From Bradyrhizobium sp. CER78 (GTDB lineage: Bacteria; Pseudomonadota; Alphaproteobacteria; Rhizobiales; Xanthobacteraceae): a stretch of DNA of 64,000 nucleotides. The stretch lies in contig NZ_JARVWP010000001.1 of NCBI RefSeq assembly GCF_029846235.1, positions 248,001 to 312,000 on the forward strand, in the 5' to 3' direction. The position numbers and the translations under genes were made by a program. Of the stretch, positions 42,368 to 51,687 are shown in pieces (positions within the stretch are counted from its first letter, which is position 1; each line of letters starts with the position of its first letter). Below the pieces are notes generated by a model. That model ran no database searches and was not told the DNA's origin. It was given only the letters and a program-made list of their open reading frames with translations.

Positions 42368-43756
42368 ATGACCTCTTCAAACACCAGCACATCCTCGACC
42401 AAGACATCCGTCGCCGCGATCTCGATCCTTGCCAGCGGCAGCATGGCCGTCGCGAAATTCGTCGTCGGCATCGCCATCGGATCGCTGGCCTTGATCTCGG
42501 AGGCGCTGCACTCCTCGATCGACCTAGTCGCCACCATCATCACCTGGGCGGTGGTGCGCGTATCGGATCAGCCGGCCGACGCCGAGCATCATTACGGCCA
42601 TGGCAAGTTCGAGAGCGTCTCGGCGCTCGGCATCATCGCCATGCTCTATGTGCTGGCCGGCGGCATCCTGGTGCAGGCCTACAGCCATTTGCGCGAGGGC
42701 GCCCCGCCGCCGTCGATCTCGGCGATTCCCTTCATCGTTCTCCTCCTCGATATTGGCGTCAATCTGTGGCGCGCCCGCGCGCTGCATCGCGCCGCGCGCG
42801 ACACCAAGAGCCAGGCGCTGGCCGCCGACGCGCTGCATTTCGCCTCCGACGTGATGGGCTCGGCCGCCGTCATCGTCGGCCTGGTGCTGGCGGGCTTCGG
42901 CTTCTGGTGGGGCGACGCCGCCGCGGCGATCGCGGTCGCCGTGATGATCGCCCTGCTCGGCCTGCGCATGGCGCGGGAGACGGTCGAGACCCTGCTCGAC
43001 CGCGCGCCCGAAGGCGCGCTGGAAAAGGCCACCGCGGCCATCAAGGCCGTGCCTGGGGTCGTCGACGTCGATCGCCTGCGGGTCCGCATGGTCGGCGCGA
43101 CGCATTTCATCGACGCCATCGCCAAGGTGCCGCGCACCTACCCGATCGACCGCGTCGAGGATATCAAGCGCCGGGCGCAGGAGGCCATGAGCAAGGCATT
43201 CGGCGATGCCGACCTCACCTTCACCGCGGTTCCGGTGGCGCGCGACAATGAGAGCGTGCGCGAACGCATCATGGTGATCGCGCGCAATTCAGGCCTTGCC
43301 ATCCACCACGTCACCGTCCACGACATCGACGGCAAGCTGATCGTCGGCATCGACCTCGAGCTCGACAGCGACATGGCGCTGGACGCCGCACACGACATCG
43401 CCCACGAGCTCGAGCGCGCGATCCGCGAGGATTTCGGCGAGGACGTCGAAGTCGACACCCATATCGAGCCGCTGCAGCCGGAACTGCCATGGGGAACCGA
43501 CGCCGCGCCCGACCGCGTCGAGGCCATCAAGGCCGCGCTGACCGGATTTGCCGATGGCGGCGCGATCCATGACATTCACAATGTGCGGGTCCGCAACACC
43601 GACGCCGGCGAGATCGTCAACTTCCATTGCCGCGCCGCGCCTTCGATGAGTGTGATCAAGGTGCACGAAAGCGTCGACGAGATTGAACGCAAACTGCGCC
43701 GCGCGTTCCCGACCGTGAAGCGTGTGATCAGTCACGCTGAACCGGCGCGCGCGTAA
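42368..43756 (+). CDS. Cation diffusion facilitator (CDF) family metal transporter with extended C-terminus
   Basis: A 462-residue inner-membrane antiporter exporting divalent metal. The metal site is visible as HSSID (His48, Asp52 in TM2) and HFASD in TM5, the usual HxxxD pair; HHYGHGKFES follows TM2. About six membrane segments lie in residues 15-215. The cytosolic part is about 250 residues, some 2.5 times normal, and appears to hold three betaalpha-beta modules (near 225-295, 305-375 and 390-455). The metal (Zn, Fe or Mn) is undetermined. The ATG at 42368 is the first start in frame. Confidence 0.9.
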   Translation: MTSSNTSTSSTKTSVAAISILASGSMAVAKFVVGIAIGSLALISEALHSSIDLVATIITWAVVRVSDQPADAEHHYGHGKFESVSALGIIAMLYVLAGGILVQAYSHLREGAPPPSISAIPFIVLLLDIGVNLWRARALHRAARDTKSQALAADALHFASDVMGSAAVIVGLVLAGFGFWWGDAAAAIAVAVMIALLGLRMARETVETLLDRAPEGALEKATAAIKAVPGVVDVDRLRVRMVGATHFIDAIAKVPRTYPIDRVEDIKRRAQEAMSKAFGDADLTFTAVPVARDNESVRERIMVIARNSGLAIHHVTVHDIDGKLIVGIDLELDSDMALDAAHDIAHELERAIREDFGEDVEVDTHIEPLQPELPWGTDAAPDRVEAIKAALTGFADGGAIHDIHNVRVRNTDAGEIVNFHCRAAPSMSVIKVHESVDEIERKLRRAFPTVKRVISHAEPARA

Positions 43757-43948
43757 TTCTACGGAGCCGTTCTCCTTTCGGACTCACTTTGCGACGACCG
43801 ATTCTGTTTTTGACAAGAATTATTTCGCATTAACGAATCGTTGACTCTCGACAGTCCCGGAAATCTGGATTCAAATGATCATGATTCGGATGCATCGTGG
43901 GGAGCATCCGAGCCGGGTAAAAATCAGCTTAGAGCGGGGGTCTAAGGC

Positions 43949-46270
43949 ATGGCGCGCGCGCATGCAGCGAACGCGTGCGTCCAATCCGATTCGATCAAAG
44001 GATTGGCGCAGTCGATCGCAAAACCGGCCTATCACAGGCTCTTGACGGCCGAGCCTGCACTGCGCCGCGCTGTCCCGATGCTCATCATCGCCTTCCTCAT
44101 CACGATCTGCCTCGGCGCCTTCGTCCAGGTGATCGACCAGAACCGGCAGAAGCGCGGCGCGATGAAGCGCGACCTTGCCGCGCTCTCCGACATCCTCGCC
44201 GAGCGTCTCGACCGCCTGACCTCGGTGCGCCGCGAGCGGCTCGCCAACATCGAGAAGATGCAGGAGCTGCTGCCGGACCTGATCCCGTCCTGGGGCATCG
44301 CCTATGGCCGCCACGTCATCATCACCAGCGCCGATCACCGCGTGCTGGCGCGCGTGCCGATCGACGGCGCCGGCGAGAGCGACCGCGTCCTCGACATCGT
44401 CTCCACCGCGCAGCTGCTGATCGCACCAGGCCAGCAGGGCGCGGTCAGCGACATGACGCTGCCGAACGGCACCGGCGCGCTGGCGATCTCGCAACTCGTC
44501 AAGTCGCTGCCCGGCCAGGTCGTCGTCATCCAGGAGATGAACGAGCCGATCTGGGGATCGGACGCCGCGCTCTCGGTGACGCTGTCGGCGACCACGAGCT
44601 TCGTGGTGCTGATCCTCGGTTTCGCGTTCCACTGGCAATCGACCCGCGCCCGCGAGGGCGACCTGATCAACGACGCCGTGCGCGGCCGGATCGACACCGC
44701 GCTCAATCGCGGCCGCTGCGGATTGTGGGACTGGGACCTGTCGCGCGGCAGGATCTTCTGGTCGCAGTCGATGTTTACCCTGCTCGGGCTCGACAGCCGC
44801 AACGACCTCCTCACCTTCGGCGAAGTCAACGCGCTGGTGAATTCCGACGACATCAACCTGTTCGACATCGCCGACCAGCTGATCTCGAACAAGATCGATC
44901 ACATCGACCAGAGCTTCCGCATGCGCCATGTCGGCGGTCACTGGATCTGGCTGCGCGTGCGCTGCGAGCTCAGCCACGCCGCAGCCGACGGCGGCCTGCA
45001 CCTGATCGGCATCGCGGTCGACATTACCGAGCAGAAGAGCCTCGCCGAGAAGTCGGTGGAAGCCGACCTGCGGCTGCGCGACGCGATCGAGACCATCCCG
45101 GAGGCCTTCGTGCTCTGGGATGCCGACGACCGCCTCGTGCTCTGCAACTCGCACTTCCAGCGGCTGCACAAGCTGCCCGACACCGCCGTCAGCCCCGGCA
45201 CCTCCTACGAGACCGTGATCGAGGTCGGCAGCATGCCCGAGGTGCGCACCCGCCTGCACGAGAGCGGCGTGCCGGCGCCGGGCGCCCGCACCTTCGAGGC
45301 CCAGCTCGACGACGGCAGCTGGCTGCACATCAGCGAGCGCCGCACCAAGGACGGCGGCTACGTCTCGGTCGGCACCGACATCACCCGCATCAAGGCGCAC
45401 GAGCAGAAGCTGGTCGACAACGATCTGCGCCTGCGCGCCACCGTGATCGACCTCCAGCGCTCGCAATCCGAGCTGGAGCGGCAGGCGGTCGAGCTCGCCG
45501 ACCTCGCCGAGAAATATTCGCAGGAAAAGACCCGCGCCGAGGACGCCAACGCCGCGAAGTCGAAATTCCTCGCCAATATGAGCCATGAGTTGCGCACGCC
45601 GCTCAACGCCATCATCGGCTTCTCCGAGATCATGGGCAGCGGCCTGTTCGGCACGCTCGGCTCGGACAAGTACGAGGAGTACTGCCACGACATCCTGACG
45701 TCGGGGAAATATCTGCTCGAGGTCATCAACGACATTCTCGACATGTCGAAGATCGAGGCCGGCCGCATGAAGTTCGACATGGAGCCGCTCGACCTCTCCG
45801 GCATCCTCGCCGAGTCGCTGCGGGTGGTCTCAGGCCGCGCCGAGCACAAGGGCCTGTCGCTGGAATCCGATATCGAAAGCACGATCTCGGTTGTCGCCGA
45901 CCGCCGCTCGGTCAAGCAGATCATCGTCAACCTGCTCTCCAATGCCGTGAAGTTCACGCCCGACAACGGCCGCGTGCTGGTGCGCGGCCAGATGCTCGAC
46001 GACTCGATTGTGCTGCTGATCGCCGACAGCGGCATCGGCATCGCGCCGGAATCGCTACGGCGGCTCGGCAAGCCGTTCGAGCAGGTCGAGAGCCAGCTCA
46101 CCAAGAGCTACCAGGGCTCGGGCCTCGGACTTGCGATCGCGCGCTCGCTCACCAACCTGCACGGCGGCTCGATGAAGCTGCGCTCCAAGCTCGGCGTCGG
46201 CACCGTCGTCCGCGTCACCCTGCCCCGCGATCCCCGCTCGCTGCAGATCAGGCTGCCGGAAGCGGCCTGA
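43949..46270 (+). CDS. PAS-domain hybrid-less histidine kinase (PleC/PdhS-like)
   Basis: A 773-residue membrane sensor kinase. There are two membrane segments (about 43-62 and 213-229) around a periplasmic domain, two PAS domains (about 250-365 and 372-485), a coiled coil, the HisKA phosphoacceptor His546 in ANMSHELRTPLNAIIGFSEI, and the HATPase boxes NLLSNAVKFTP, DSGIGIAPE and GSGLGLAIA. The H-box wording matches the PleC/PdhS group that controls cell-cycle or developmental signalling in alphaproteobacteria. No response regulator is adjacent. ATG 43949 follows AAGG at close range. Confidence 0.9.
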   Translation: MARAHAANACVQSDSIKGLAQSIAKPAYHRLLTAEPALRRAVPMLIIAFLITICLGAFVQVIDQNRQKRGAMKRDLAALSDILAERLDRLTSVRRERLANIEKMQELLPDLIPSWGIAYGRHVIITSADHRVLARVPIDGAGESDRVLDIVSTAQLLIAPGQQGAVSDMTLPNGTGALAISQLVKSLPGQVVVIQEMNEPIWGSDAALSVTLSATTSFVVLILGFAFHWQSTRAREGDLINDAVRGRIDTALNRGRCGLWDWDLSRGRIFWSQSMFTLLGLDSRNDLLTFGEVNALVNSDDINLFDIADQLISNKIDHIDQSFRMRHVGGHWIWLRVRCELSHAAADGGLHLIGIAVDITEQKSLAEKSVEADLRLRDAIETIPEAFVLWDADDRLVLCNSHFQRLHKLPDTAVSPGTSYETVIEVGSMPEVRTRLHESGVPAPGARTFEAQLDDGSWLHISERRTKDGGYVSVGTDITRIKAHEQKLVDNDLRLRATVIDLQRSQSELERQAVELADLAEKYSQEKTRAEDANAAKSKFLANMSHELRTPLNAIIGFSEIMGSGLFGTLGSDKYEEYCHDILTSGKYLLEVINDILDMSKIEAGRMKFDMEPLDLSGILAESLRVVSGRAEHKGLSLESDIESTISVVADRRSVKQIIVNLLSNAVKFTPDNGRVLVRGQMLDDSIVLLIADSGIGIAPESLRRLGKPFEQVESQLTKSYQGSGLGLAIARSLTNLHGGSMKLRSKLGVGTVVRVTLPRDPRSLQIRLPEAA

Positions 46271-46277
46271 GCCTCAA

Positions 46278-48398
46278 CTACTTCGCGAGTGCCGCTTCCA
46301 GCAGCGCCGGATCGCCAAGGACGGCCAGCGTCTCGCGCGGCGTCAGATGATCGACTGCCTCGTCGAAGCTGGCGCTTGCCTCGATCCGCGCGCGGGCCAC
46401 CGCGCGGTGAAGATCGATCTCGCCCGGACCGCCACGCCGCGCCGGCGGAAGCGACGACAGATGCCGATGCAGCAGGCCGGTATCCTGCCGCAAGGTCGCG
46501 AGCGCAGGGGCCGATGCGTGGGCAGGCTGCGACGCCAGTTCGTTGGCGCGGACCAGCACGCTCGGTGGCCCGCTCTCTTCCGGCGTCACGAACAGCGCCC
46601 GCATCGCGGGCTTGGCCGTCCAGGCTCCGATCGGGATCGCAAACAGGAGGCCAACAATCACCGGCGACATCCACAGCAGCAGCGGCAACGACACCGCATA
46701 GGCGCTCGCCGCCATCGCGACGCCGCAGGCGGTTGGGACGCCGTACTTGCGATAGAGTTCGCGCCGCTCGACCTCGCCGTCGTCGCGCCGCTGCGTCTGC
46801 CAGCCCGCGTCGCGGCCGAGCAGGATCTCGACGACCGCGATCGACTGGAACACCATCATCACGGGCGCGATCATCGCCGAGATCAGCACCTCGGCGATGA
46901 CGCCGGTAAAGGTCCGAAAGCCGCCGCCGAATTGCCGGCGCATGTCCGAGCGCGTCAGCAACAGGATGAAGCCGAGCAGCTTCGGCACGATCAGCAGCGC
47001 CATGGTGAGACCGAACACCCAGGCGGCGAGCACGGGATCCTGCGCCGGCCAGTTCGGAAACAGCGAAAAGCCCTTCGGAAAATACTCCGGGCGAATGAAG
47101 CGCGCCTGCAACGAGATCAGGATTCCGAGCAGCAGGAACGACAGCCACATCGGCGCGGTGATGTAGGAGCCGATCCCGGTCATGAAATGCAGCCGCGAGA
47201 TCCAGTGCAGGCGGCGCGTGGTCAGCACCGCGAGATGCTGCAGATTGCCCTGGCACCAGCGCCGGTCGCGCGCGGCGAAATCCAAGAGCGAGGGCGGCAC
47301 CTCCTCGAAGCTGCCGCCAAGCGTCGGCGCCATGTAGATGCCCCAGCCGGCGCGCCGCATCAGCGCCGCCTCGACGAAATCGTGGCTCAGGATATGGCCG
47401 CCGAACGGCTTGCGTCCGGAGAGCTCGGGCAGACCCGCCTGCTCCGCGAACGCCTGGATCCTGATGATTGCATTGTGTCCCCAGTAATTGCCCTCGGAAC
47501 CGTGCCACCACGCGACACCGGCCGCGACCATCGGCCCATACAGCCGGCCGGCAAACTGCTGCAAACGGCTGAACAGGCTGCGCGCATTGACGATGACCGG
47601 CAGCGTCTGCAGCAGCGCCGCCTGCGGGTTGGTCTCCATGGCGTGAACCATCCGCACCATGGTGTCGCCCGACATCAGGCTGTCGGCGTCGAGCACGATC
47701 ATGAACTGGTAGGCGCCGCCGAACCGCGTGATCCACTCGCCGACATTGCCGGACTTCCGCGCGGTGTTATCGGCGCGATGCCGATAATAGAGCCGTCCGC
47801 CGCCGCAGGCATCACTGAGCGCGACGAACGCCCGTTCCTCGGCGATCCAGATATCGGGATCGCGCGTGTCGCTCAGCACGAACCAGTCGAAGCGCTCGGC
47901 CTGTCCGGTGGCCTCAATGGATTCATAGATGGCGCGCAGACGCGCCATCAATTGATGCGGATTCTCGTTATAGGTCGGGAGCAGCACCGCAGTCCGGCTC
48001 GCGAGCTGCGGCAACGGACCGTCGACGCGGATCGGCAAGGCGTTGCCCTCGCGTCGAAGCAGCACGAAGAAGCCGGCCAGCGCCGAAGCGAACGAAAACG
48101 CGATCCAGGCGAGCAGCGCCACGAACAGCACCAGCACCATCCATTCCATGATCGTCACGCCGCCGACCTGGACCACCATGTACATCTCGTAGGCGCCGGC
48201 GCCGGTCAGCGCCGCCGTCAGCACCAGAATGAACGCGCGGCGCATGAACATGCCCGCACCGACCGACACCGGCTTGCTCACCGCGCGCGGCGGCTCGCCG
48301 AGATCGGCCGCCGACATCGCAAGCGGGCTCTCTTGCGGCAGGAAGCCGTCGGCCGCTGGCGCGATGACGGCATGAGGCGACGTGACTATGGCGCCCAT
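46278..48398 (-). CDS. opgH: Glucans biosynthesis glucosyltransferase
   Basis: A membrane GT2 glucosyltransferase elongating the beta-1,2 backbone of osmoregulated periplasmic glucans from UDP-glucose. In the 706 residues, membrane spans lie near 50-110 and in the C-terminal half. The catalytic domain carries TAVLLPTYNEN, SDTRDPD, VLDADSLMSGDT, GGHILSHDFVEAALMRRAGW and the (Q/R)xxRW-type RDRRWCQGNLQH. ATG 48398 overlaps the end of opgG by 13 bases. It is the second gene of the opgGH operon. Confidence 0.95.
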   Translation of the reverse strand: MGAIVTSPHAVIAPAADGFLPQESPLAMSAADLGEPPRAVSKPVSVGAGMFMRRAFILVLTAALTGAGAYEMYMVVQVGGVTIMEWMVLVLFVALLAWIAFSFASALAGFFVLLRREGNALPIRVDGPLPQLASRTAVLLPTYNENPHQLMARLRAIYESIEATGQAERFDWFVLSDTRDPDIWIAEERAFVALSDACGGGRLYYRHRADNTARKSGNVGEWITRFGGAYQFMIVLDADSLMSGDTMVRMVHAMETNPQAALLQTLPVIVNARSLFSRLQQFAGRLYGPMVAAGVAWWHGSEGNYWGHNAIIRIQAFAEQAGLPELSGRKPFGGHILSHDFVEAALMRRAGWGIYMAPTLGGSFEEVPPSLLDFAARDRRWCQGNLQHLAVLTTRRLHWISRLHFMTGIGSYITAPMWLSFLLLGILISLQARFIRPEYFPKGFSLFPNWPAQDPVLAAWVFGLTMALLIVPKLLGFILLLTRSDMRRQFGGGFRTFTGVIAEVLISAMIAPVMMVFQSIAVVEILLGRDAGWQTQRRDDGEVERRELYRKYGVPTACGVAMAASAYAVSLPLLLWMSPVIVGLLFAIPIGAWTAKPAMRALFVTPEESGPPSVLVRANELASQPAHASAPALATLRQDTGLLHRHLSSLPPARRGGPGEIDLHRAVARARIEASASFDEAVDHLTPRETLAVLGDPALLEAALAK

Positions 48399-49900
48399 CG
48401 ATAAACCCAGATCTCCGAAAGCGGCTTGTCATCCTGCGCCAGGTGAGCGCGCAGCTCGACCGGATCCTTCTTGACGGCACATTGGAAGCTGAGCCGCCAT
48501 CCACCCGTATTCGGGTTCGGCTGCGTGACGATGTTGGTGATCTCGGCCTTCTCGGCCGACACGACGCCCTTGATGGCGCTCGGATCGATCCCTTTCAGAT
48601 TATCACCGAACAGGTCGAGCACGAACAGCTTGCTGTTCTCGCCATGCGCGCCGATGCCGGTGCGTGTGACCCGCGCCAGCGAGTGCGGCTTCGGCGCGTC
48701 GGGCCCCCAATGCAGCCGATAGGTCAAATTGGTCTCGCTCTTGGCCTTGAGCGGCGCCTTCGGACGCCAGAACGCGGCGATGTTGTCGTGGATCTCCTCC
48801 TTGGTCGGAATCTCGAACAGGATCACCGCGCCCTCGCCCCAGTCGCCGATCGGCTCGACCCACAGGCTCGGACGCTTCTCGAAGCGCGACTCGATGTCCT
48901 GATAGGCGAAGAAGTTCTTCTCCCTCTGCATCAGGCCGAAGCCGTGCGGATTGATGTCCTGGAAGGTGCTGATCTGGAGATCGCGCGGATTGCTCAGCGA
49001 ACGCCACAGGGCCTCGCCCTTGCCGTTGTAGATCGCAAGCCCGTCGGAATCATGCACCGACGGCCTGAAGTCATCGACCTCTTTGCGATCATTGGGCCCG
49101 AAGAAGAACATGCTCGTCATCGGCGCAACGCCGGCATGCTCGAGATCGGCACGCGGATAGAGCGATGCCTCGACATCGAACACCGTGGTCTTCCCAGGCC
49201 TGATCGTGAACCGATAGCTTGCCGCACAGCTCTTGCTGTCGAGCAAGGCATGAATAACCAGCGAGGTCGCGTTGGGTACGGGACGCTCGAGCCAGAACGC
49301 CTTGAAGAACGGAAACTCCTCACCCTTCGCCTCGCCGGTATCGATCGATAGGCCCCGCGCCGACAAGCCATAGGTCTCGTCCTTGGCGACGGCGCGGAAA
49401 TAGCTTGCGCCGAGGAAGACGCAGACCTCGTCGTAATAATCCGGCTTGTTGATCGGCGCGTGGATGCGAAATCCGGCAAAACCGATGTCGGTCTCGGTGA
49501 ACGGAGGGACGGTCTCACCGAACGAAAACATGTCCTTGCTGTATTTGACTTCGCTGACCTTGCCGTCCGCGACCTCGAAGATCTGGACCTTGTTCTTGTA
49601 GAAGAAGCCGCGATGGAAGAACTGCGCCTCGAACGGCAGCTTCTGGCCGCGCCACAGCGCGCGGTCGGGCACGAAGCGGATCGAGCGGTACTGGTCGTAA
49701 TTCAGGTCGGTTAGGCCATTCGGCAGCTTCTCGTCCGGCGCCTCGAACGACTTGGCTGCGAGGTTGCGGGCGAGGTCCCTCACCATCGCCGGATCGAAAG
49801 GTGCGTCCGAATTGTTCCCAGCGGCTGCGGCTTCTCGCTGCGGCAACAGCAATAGTGTCGGCAACACGGCCGATCCGTGGAGTAACTGGCGGCGATTCAA
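48386..49900 (-). CDS. opgG: Glucan biosynthesis protein G (periplasmic)
   Basis: A 504-residue periplasmic protein needed for glucan branching or release. The N-terminus MNRRQLLHGSAVLPTLLLLP is a twin-arginine-like signal peptide. The MdoG fold is recognised by FDPAMVRDLARNLAAKSFE, YDQYRSIRF, FFHRGFFYKN and YKNDRKEVDDFRPSVHDSDGL-type segments. The start is TTG 49900, with AGGAG at a 6-base distance and no better in-frame codon; a rare start may lower OpgG output. It is coupled to opgH by a 13-base overlap. Confidence 0.95.
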   Translation of the reverse strand: MNRRQLLHGSAVLPTLLLLPQREAAAAGNNSDAPFDPAMVRDLARNLAAKSFEAPDEKLPNGLTDLNYDQYRSIRFVPDRALWRGQKLPFEAQFFHRGFFYKNKVQIFEVADGKVSEVKYSKDMFSFGETVPPFTETDIGFAGFRIHAPINKPDYYDEVCVFLGASYFRAVAKDETYGLSARGLSIDTGEAKGEEFPFFKAFWLERPVPNATSLVIHALLDSKSCAASYRFTIRPGKTTVFDVEASLYPRADLEHAGVAPMTSMFFFGPNDRKEVDDFRPSVHDSDGLAIYNGKGEALWRSLSNPRDLQISTFQDINPHGFGLMQREKNFFAYQDIESRFEKRPSLWVEPIGDWGEGAVILFEIPTKEEIHDNIAAFWRPKAPLKAKSETNLTYRLHWGPDAPKPHSLARVTRTGIGAHGENSKLFVLDLFGDNLKGIDPSAIKGVVSAEKAEITNIVTQPNPNTGGWRLSFQCAVKKDPVELRAHLAQDDKPLSEIWVYRWAP

Positions 49901-50056
49901 AGCGGCTCCTGCTGGCTAATCGGGACGCCGCAATGAAACCGTTCAACCGTCCGTGAGTTCCACGATTGCTGCGTGAAGCAGAAGATTGCGTTCAGCGCCT
50001 GGCCCGGCGCGCCTGAAGCGGAACCGTCGTGAGAGAGCTCGGCTGATCGCCGGGCG

Positions 50057-50953
50057 CTACGCGCTCTCCAGCTTGGGAGCGACCTCGCGCGCGACCTGCA
50101 CGAGGGCGGCGATCAGCGGCGTCATCGGATCGCGCTGCGGGATCACGAGGCCGATGCTGTAGTCCACCACCGGGTCGACGATCGGAATGCTGCGCACGGC
50201 ATCGGCAAGCCCGAGCGTCTCGGCGAGCTTGGCCGGCATCACGCTGGCCCAGCGCCCCGTCTTCACATGGGTGTAGAGCACGAGCAGCGAGTTCGACGTC
50301 AGCGTCGGCGTCGCCTCCGCACCGACCGAGGTCAGCGCGCGATCGATGATGCGGCGGTTCTGCATGTCGGGCGTGAGCAGGCAGAGCGGCACGGTGCCGA
50401 CTTCCTTCCACGTCACCTGCTTGCGGTCGCCGAACATCGCATCCGGCGCCGTCAGCAGACGATAGCTCTCATTGTAGAGCGGGATGGTACGGACCTTGCC
50501 GATCGGCTCGTTCTCGATATAGGTCAGCCCGGCATCGACCTCGAGATTTTCAAGCAGGCCGAGCACGTCGGCCGACGTGCAGGACTGGATGCGAAAACGC
50601 ACATCGGGATGGCGCGCCCGGAACGGCGTGGTCAACGAGGCCACCATGCCGAGCGCGGTCGGGATCGCCGCGATCCGGATCTCGCCCGACAACTTGTCCT
50701 TGAGGCTGTTGATCTCCTGCTTCATCGCCCGCGCGTCGCCGACGATGCGCCGCGCCCAGTCGAGCGTCCTTTCGCCCTCCGGCGTGAAGCCCTGGAACCG
50801 CGATCCGCGCTGCACCAGCATGACGCCGAGGATCTCCTCGAGCTGCTTGAGGCTGGTCGACATGGTCGGCTGGGTGACGCCGCAGGCCTCCGCAGCCCGG
50901 CCAAAATGCCGCTCCTTGGCCAGCGCCAGCAGAAGTTCCAGCTTGTCGATCAA
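50057..50953 (-). CDS. LysR-family regulator, probable FdsR-type regulator of formate dehydrogenase
   Basis: A 298-residue LysR-type regulator: helix-turn-helix at residues about 15-60 (FGRAAEACGVTQPTMSTSLK), then a substrate-binding domain (IRIAAIPTALGMVASL onwards). It is divergent from fdsG across a 257-base gap, the arrangement in which LysR proteins control fds operons in several proteobacteria. The start is TTG 50953 behind GGGGATTTGAACC. The inducer is probably formate or a related metabolite, inferred from context. Confidence 0.88.
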   Translation of the reverse strand: MIDKLELLLALAKERHFGRAAEACGVTQPTMSTSLKQLEEILGVMLVQRGSRFQGFTPEGERTLDWARRIVGDARAMKQEINSLKDKLSGEIRIAAIPTALGMVASLTTPFRARHPDVRFRIQSCTSADVLGLLENLEVDAGLTYIENEPIGKVRTIPLYNESYRLLTAPDAMFGDRKQVTWKEVGTVPLCLLTPDMQNRRIIDRALTSVGAEATPTLTSNSLLVLYTHVKTGRWASVMPAKLAETLGLADAVRSIPIVDPVVDYSIGLVIPQRDPMTPLIAALVQVAREVAPKLESA

Positions 50954-51210
50954 GGTTCAAATCCCCTCGGAAAAACGGTGCCCCAGATGGCTGCCCGATG
51001 CGGCCATAGGTAGCACGATCAGGGTGCGATCCCGAAATCCAAAGCGTCCCGGAAGTACGTGATTCCAGAACATTATTGCGATCCCGGATCGACCCATTCG
51101 GCAACGCTATTAATCGCGTTTCGCAATCGCCGCATGAGACAGCTTTATTGATGTTTCGAACGATTCCAACTCTGATGCGCGCAGCAAAAAATGGATCGTG
51201 AGAAGCGCGG

Positions 51211-51687
51211 ATGACGGTGGGATACGAACCTTGGGAAGAGGCGCGCGGCGCTGAAATCATCGCCGAGCATGCCGGGCTTGAAGGCGCCACACTGGTGATC
51301 CTGCACGCGCTGCAGAAAGCCTTCGGCTACGTGCCGGAGCCGGCGATCCCGATGGTCGCGGAGGCGCTCAATCTGTCCCGCGCCGAGGTGCACGGCGTGT
51401 TCACCTTCTACCACGACTTCCGCAAGGCACCCGCCGGACGCCACGTCCTCAAGCTCTGCCGCGCCGAGGCCTGCCAGGCTGCCGGCGGCGACGCGCTGGC
51501 GGCCCGGGCGGAGGCCAAACTCGGCGTTTCCCTGGGCAATACCACGGCGGACGAGCGCGTGACCTTGGAGCCAATCTACTGCCTCGGGCTCTGCGCCACC
51601 GCGCCGTCGGCGATGCTGGACGGCCGCGTGGTCGGCCGGCTCGATGAAGCGCGGATCGACGCGCTGGTCGCGGAGGCACAGCGATGA
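51211..51687 (+). CDS. fdsG: NAD-dependent formate dehydrogenase gamma subunit
   Basis: A 158-residue thioredoxin-like [2Fe-2S] protein of the NuoE type. Cluster ligands are visible in LCRAEACQ and YCLGLCA; the fold starts FGYVPEPAIPMVAEALNLSR. In the soluble FdsABG complex it forms part of the electron path from the Mo site to FMN and NAD. ATG 51211 is weakly preceded by GAGAAG. The stop overlaps the start of fdsB by four bases (ATGA). Confidence 0.95.
   Translation: MTVGYEPWEEARGAEIIAEHAGLEGATLVILHALQKAFGYVPEPAIPMVAEALNLSRAEVHGVFTFYHDFRKAPAGRHVLKLCRAEACQAAGGDALAARAEAKLGVSLGNTTADERVTLEPIYCLGLCATAPSAMLDGRVVGRLDEARIDALVAEAQR

Noticed and set aside
50954..51210. Specific LysR box in the fds promoter
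   Set aside because: Several T-N11-A matches exist, as expected by chance, and no single symmetric site stands out enough to be listed.
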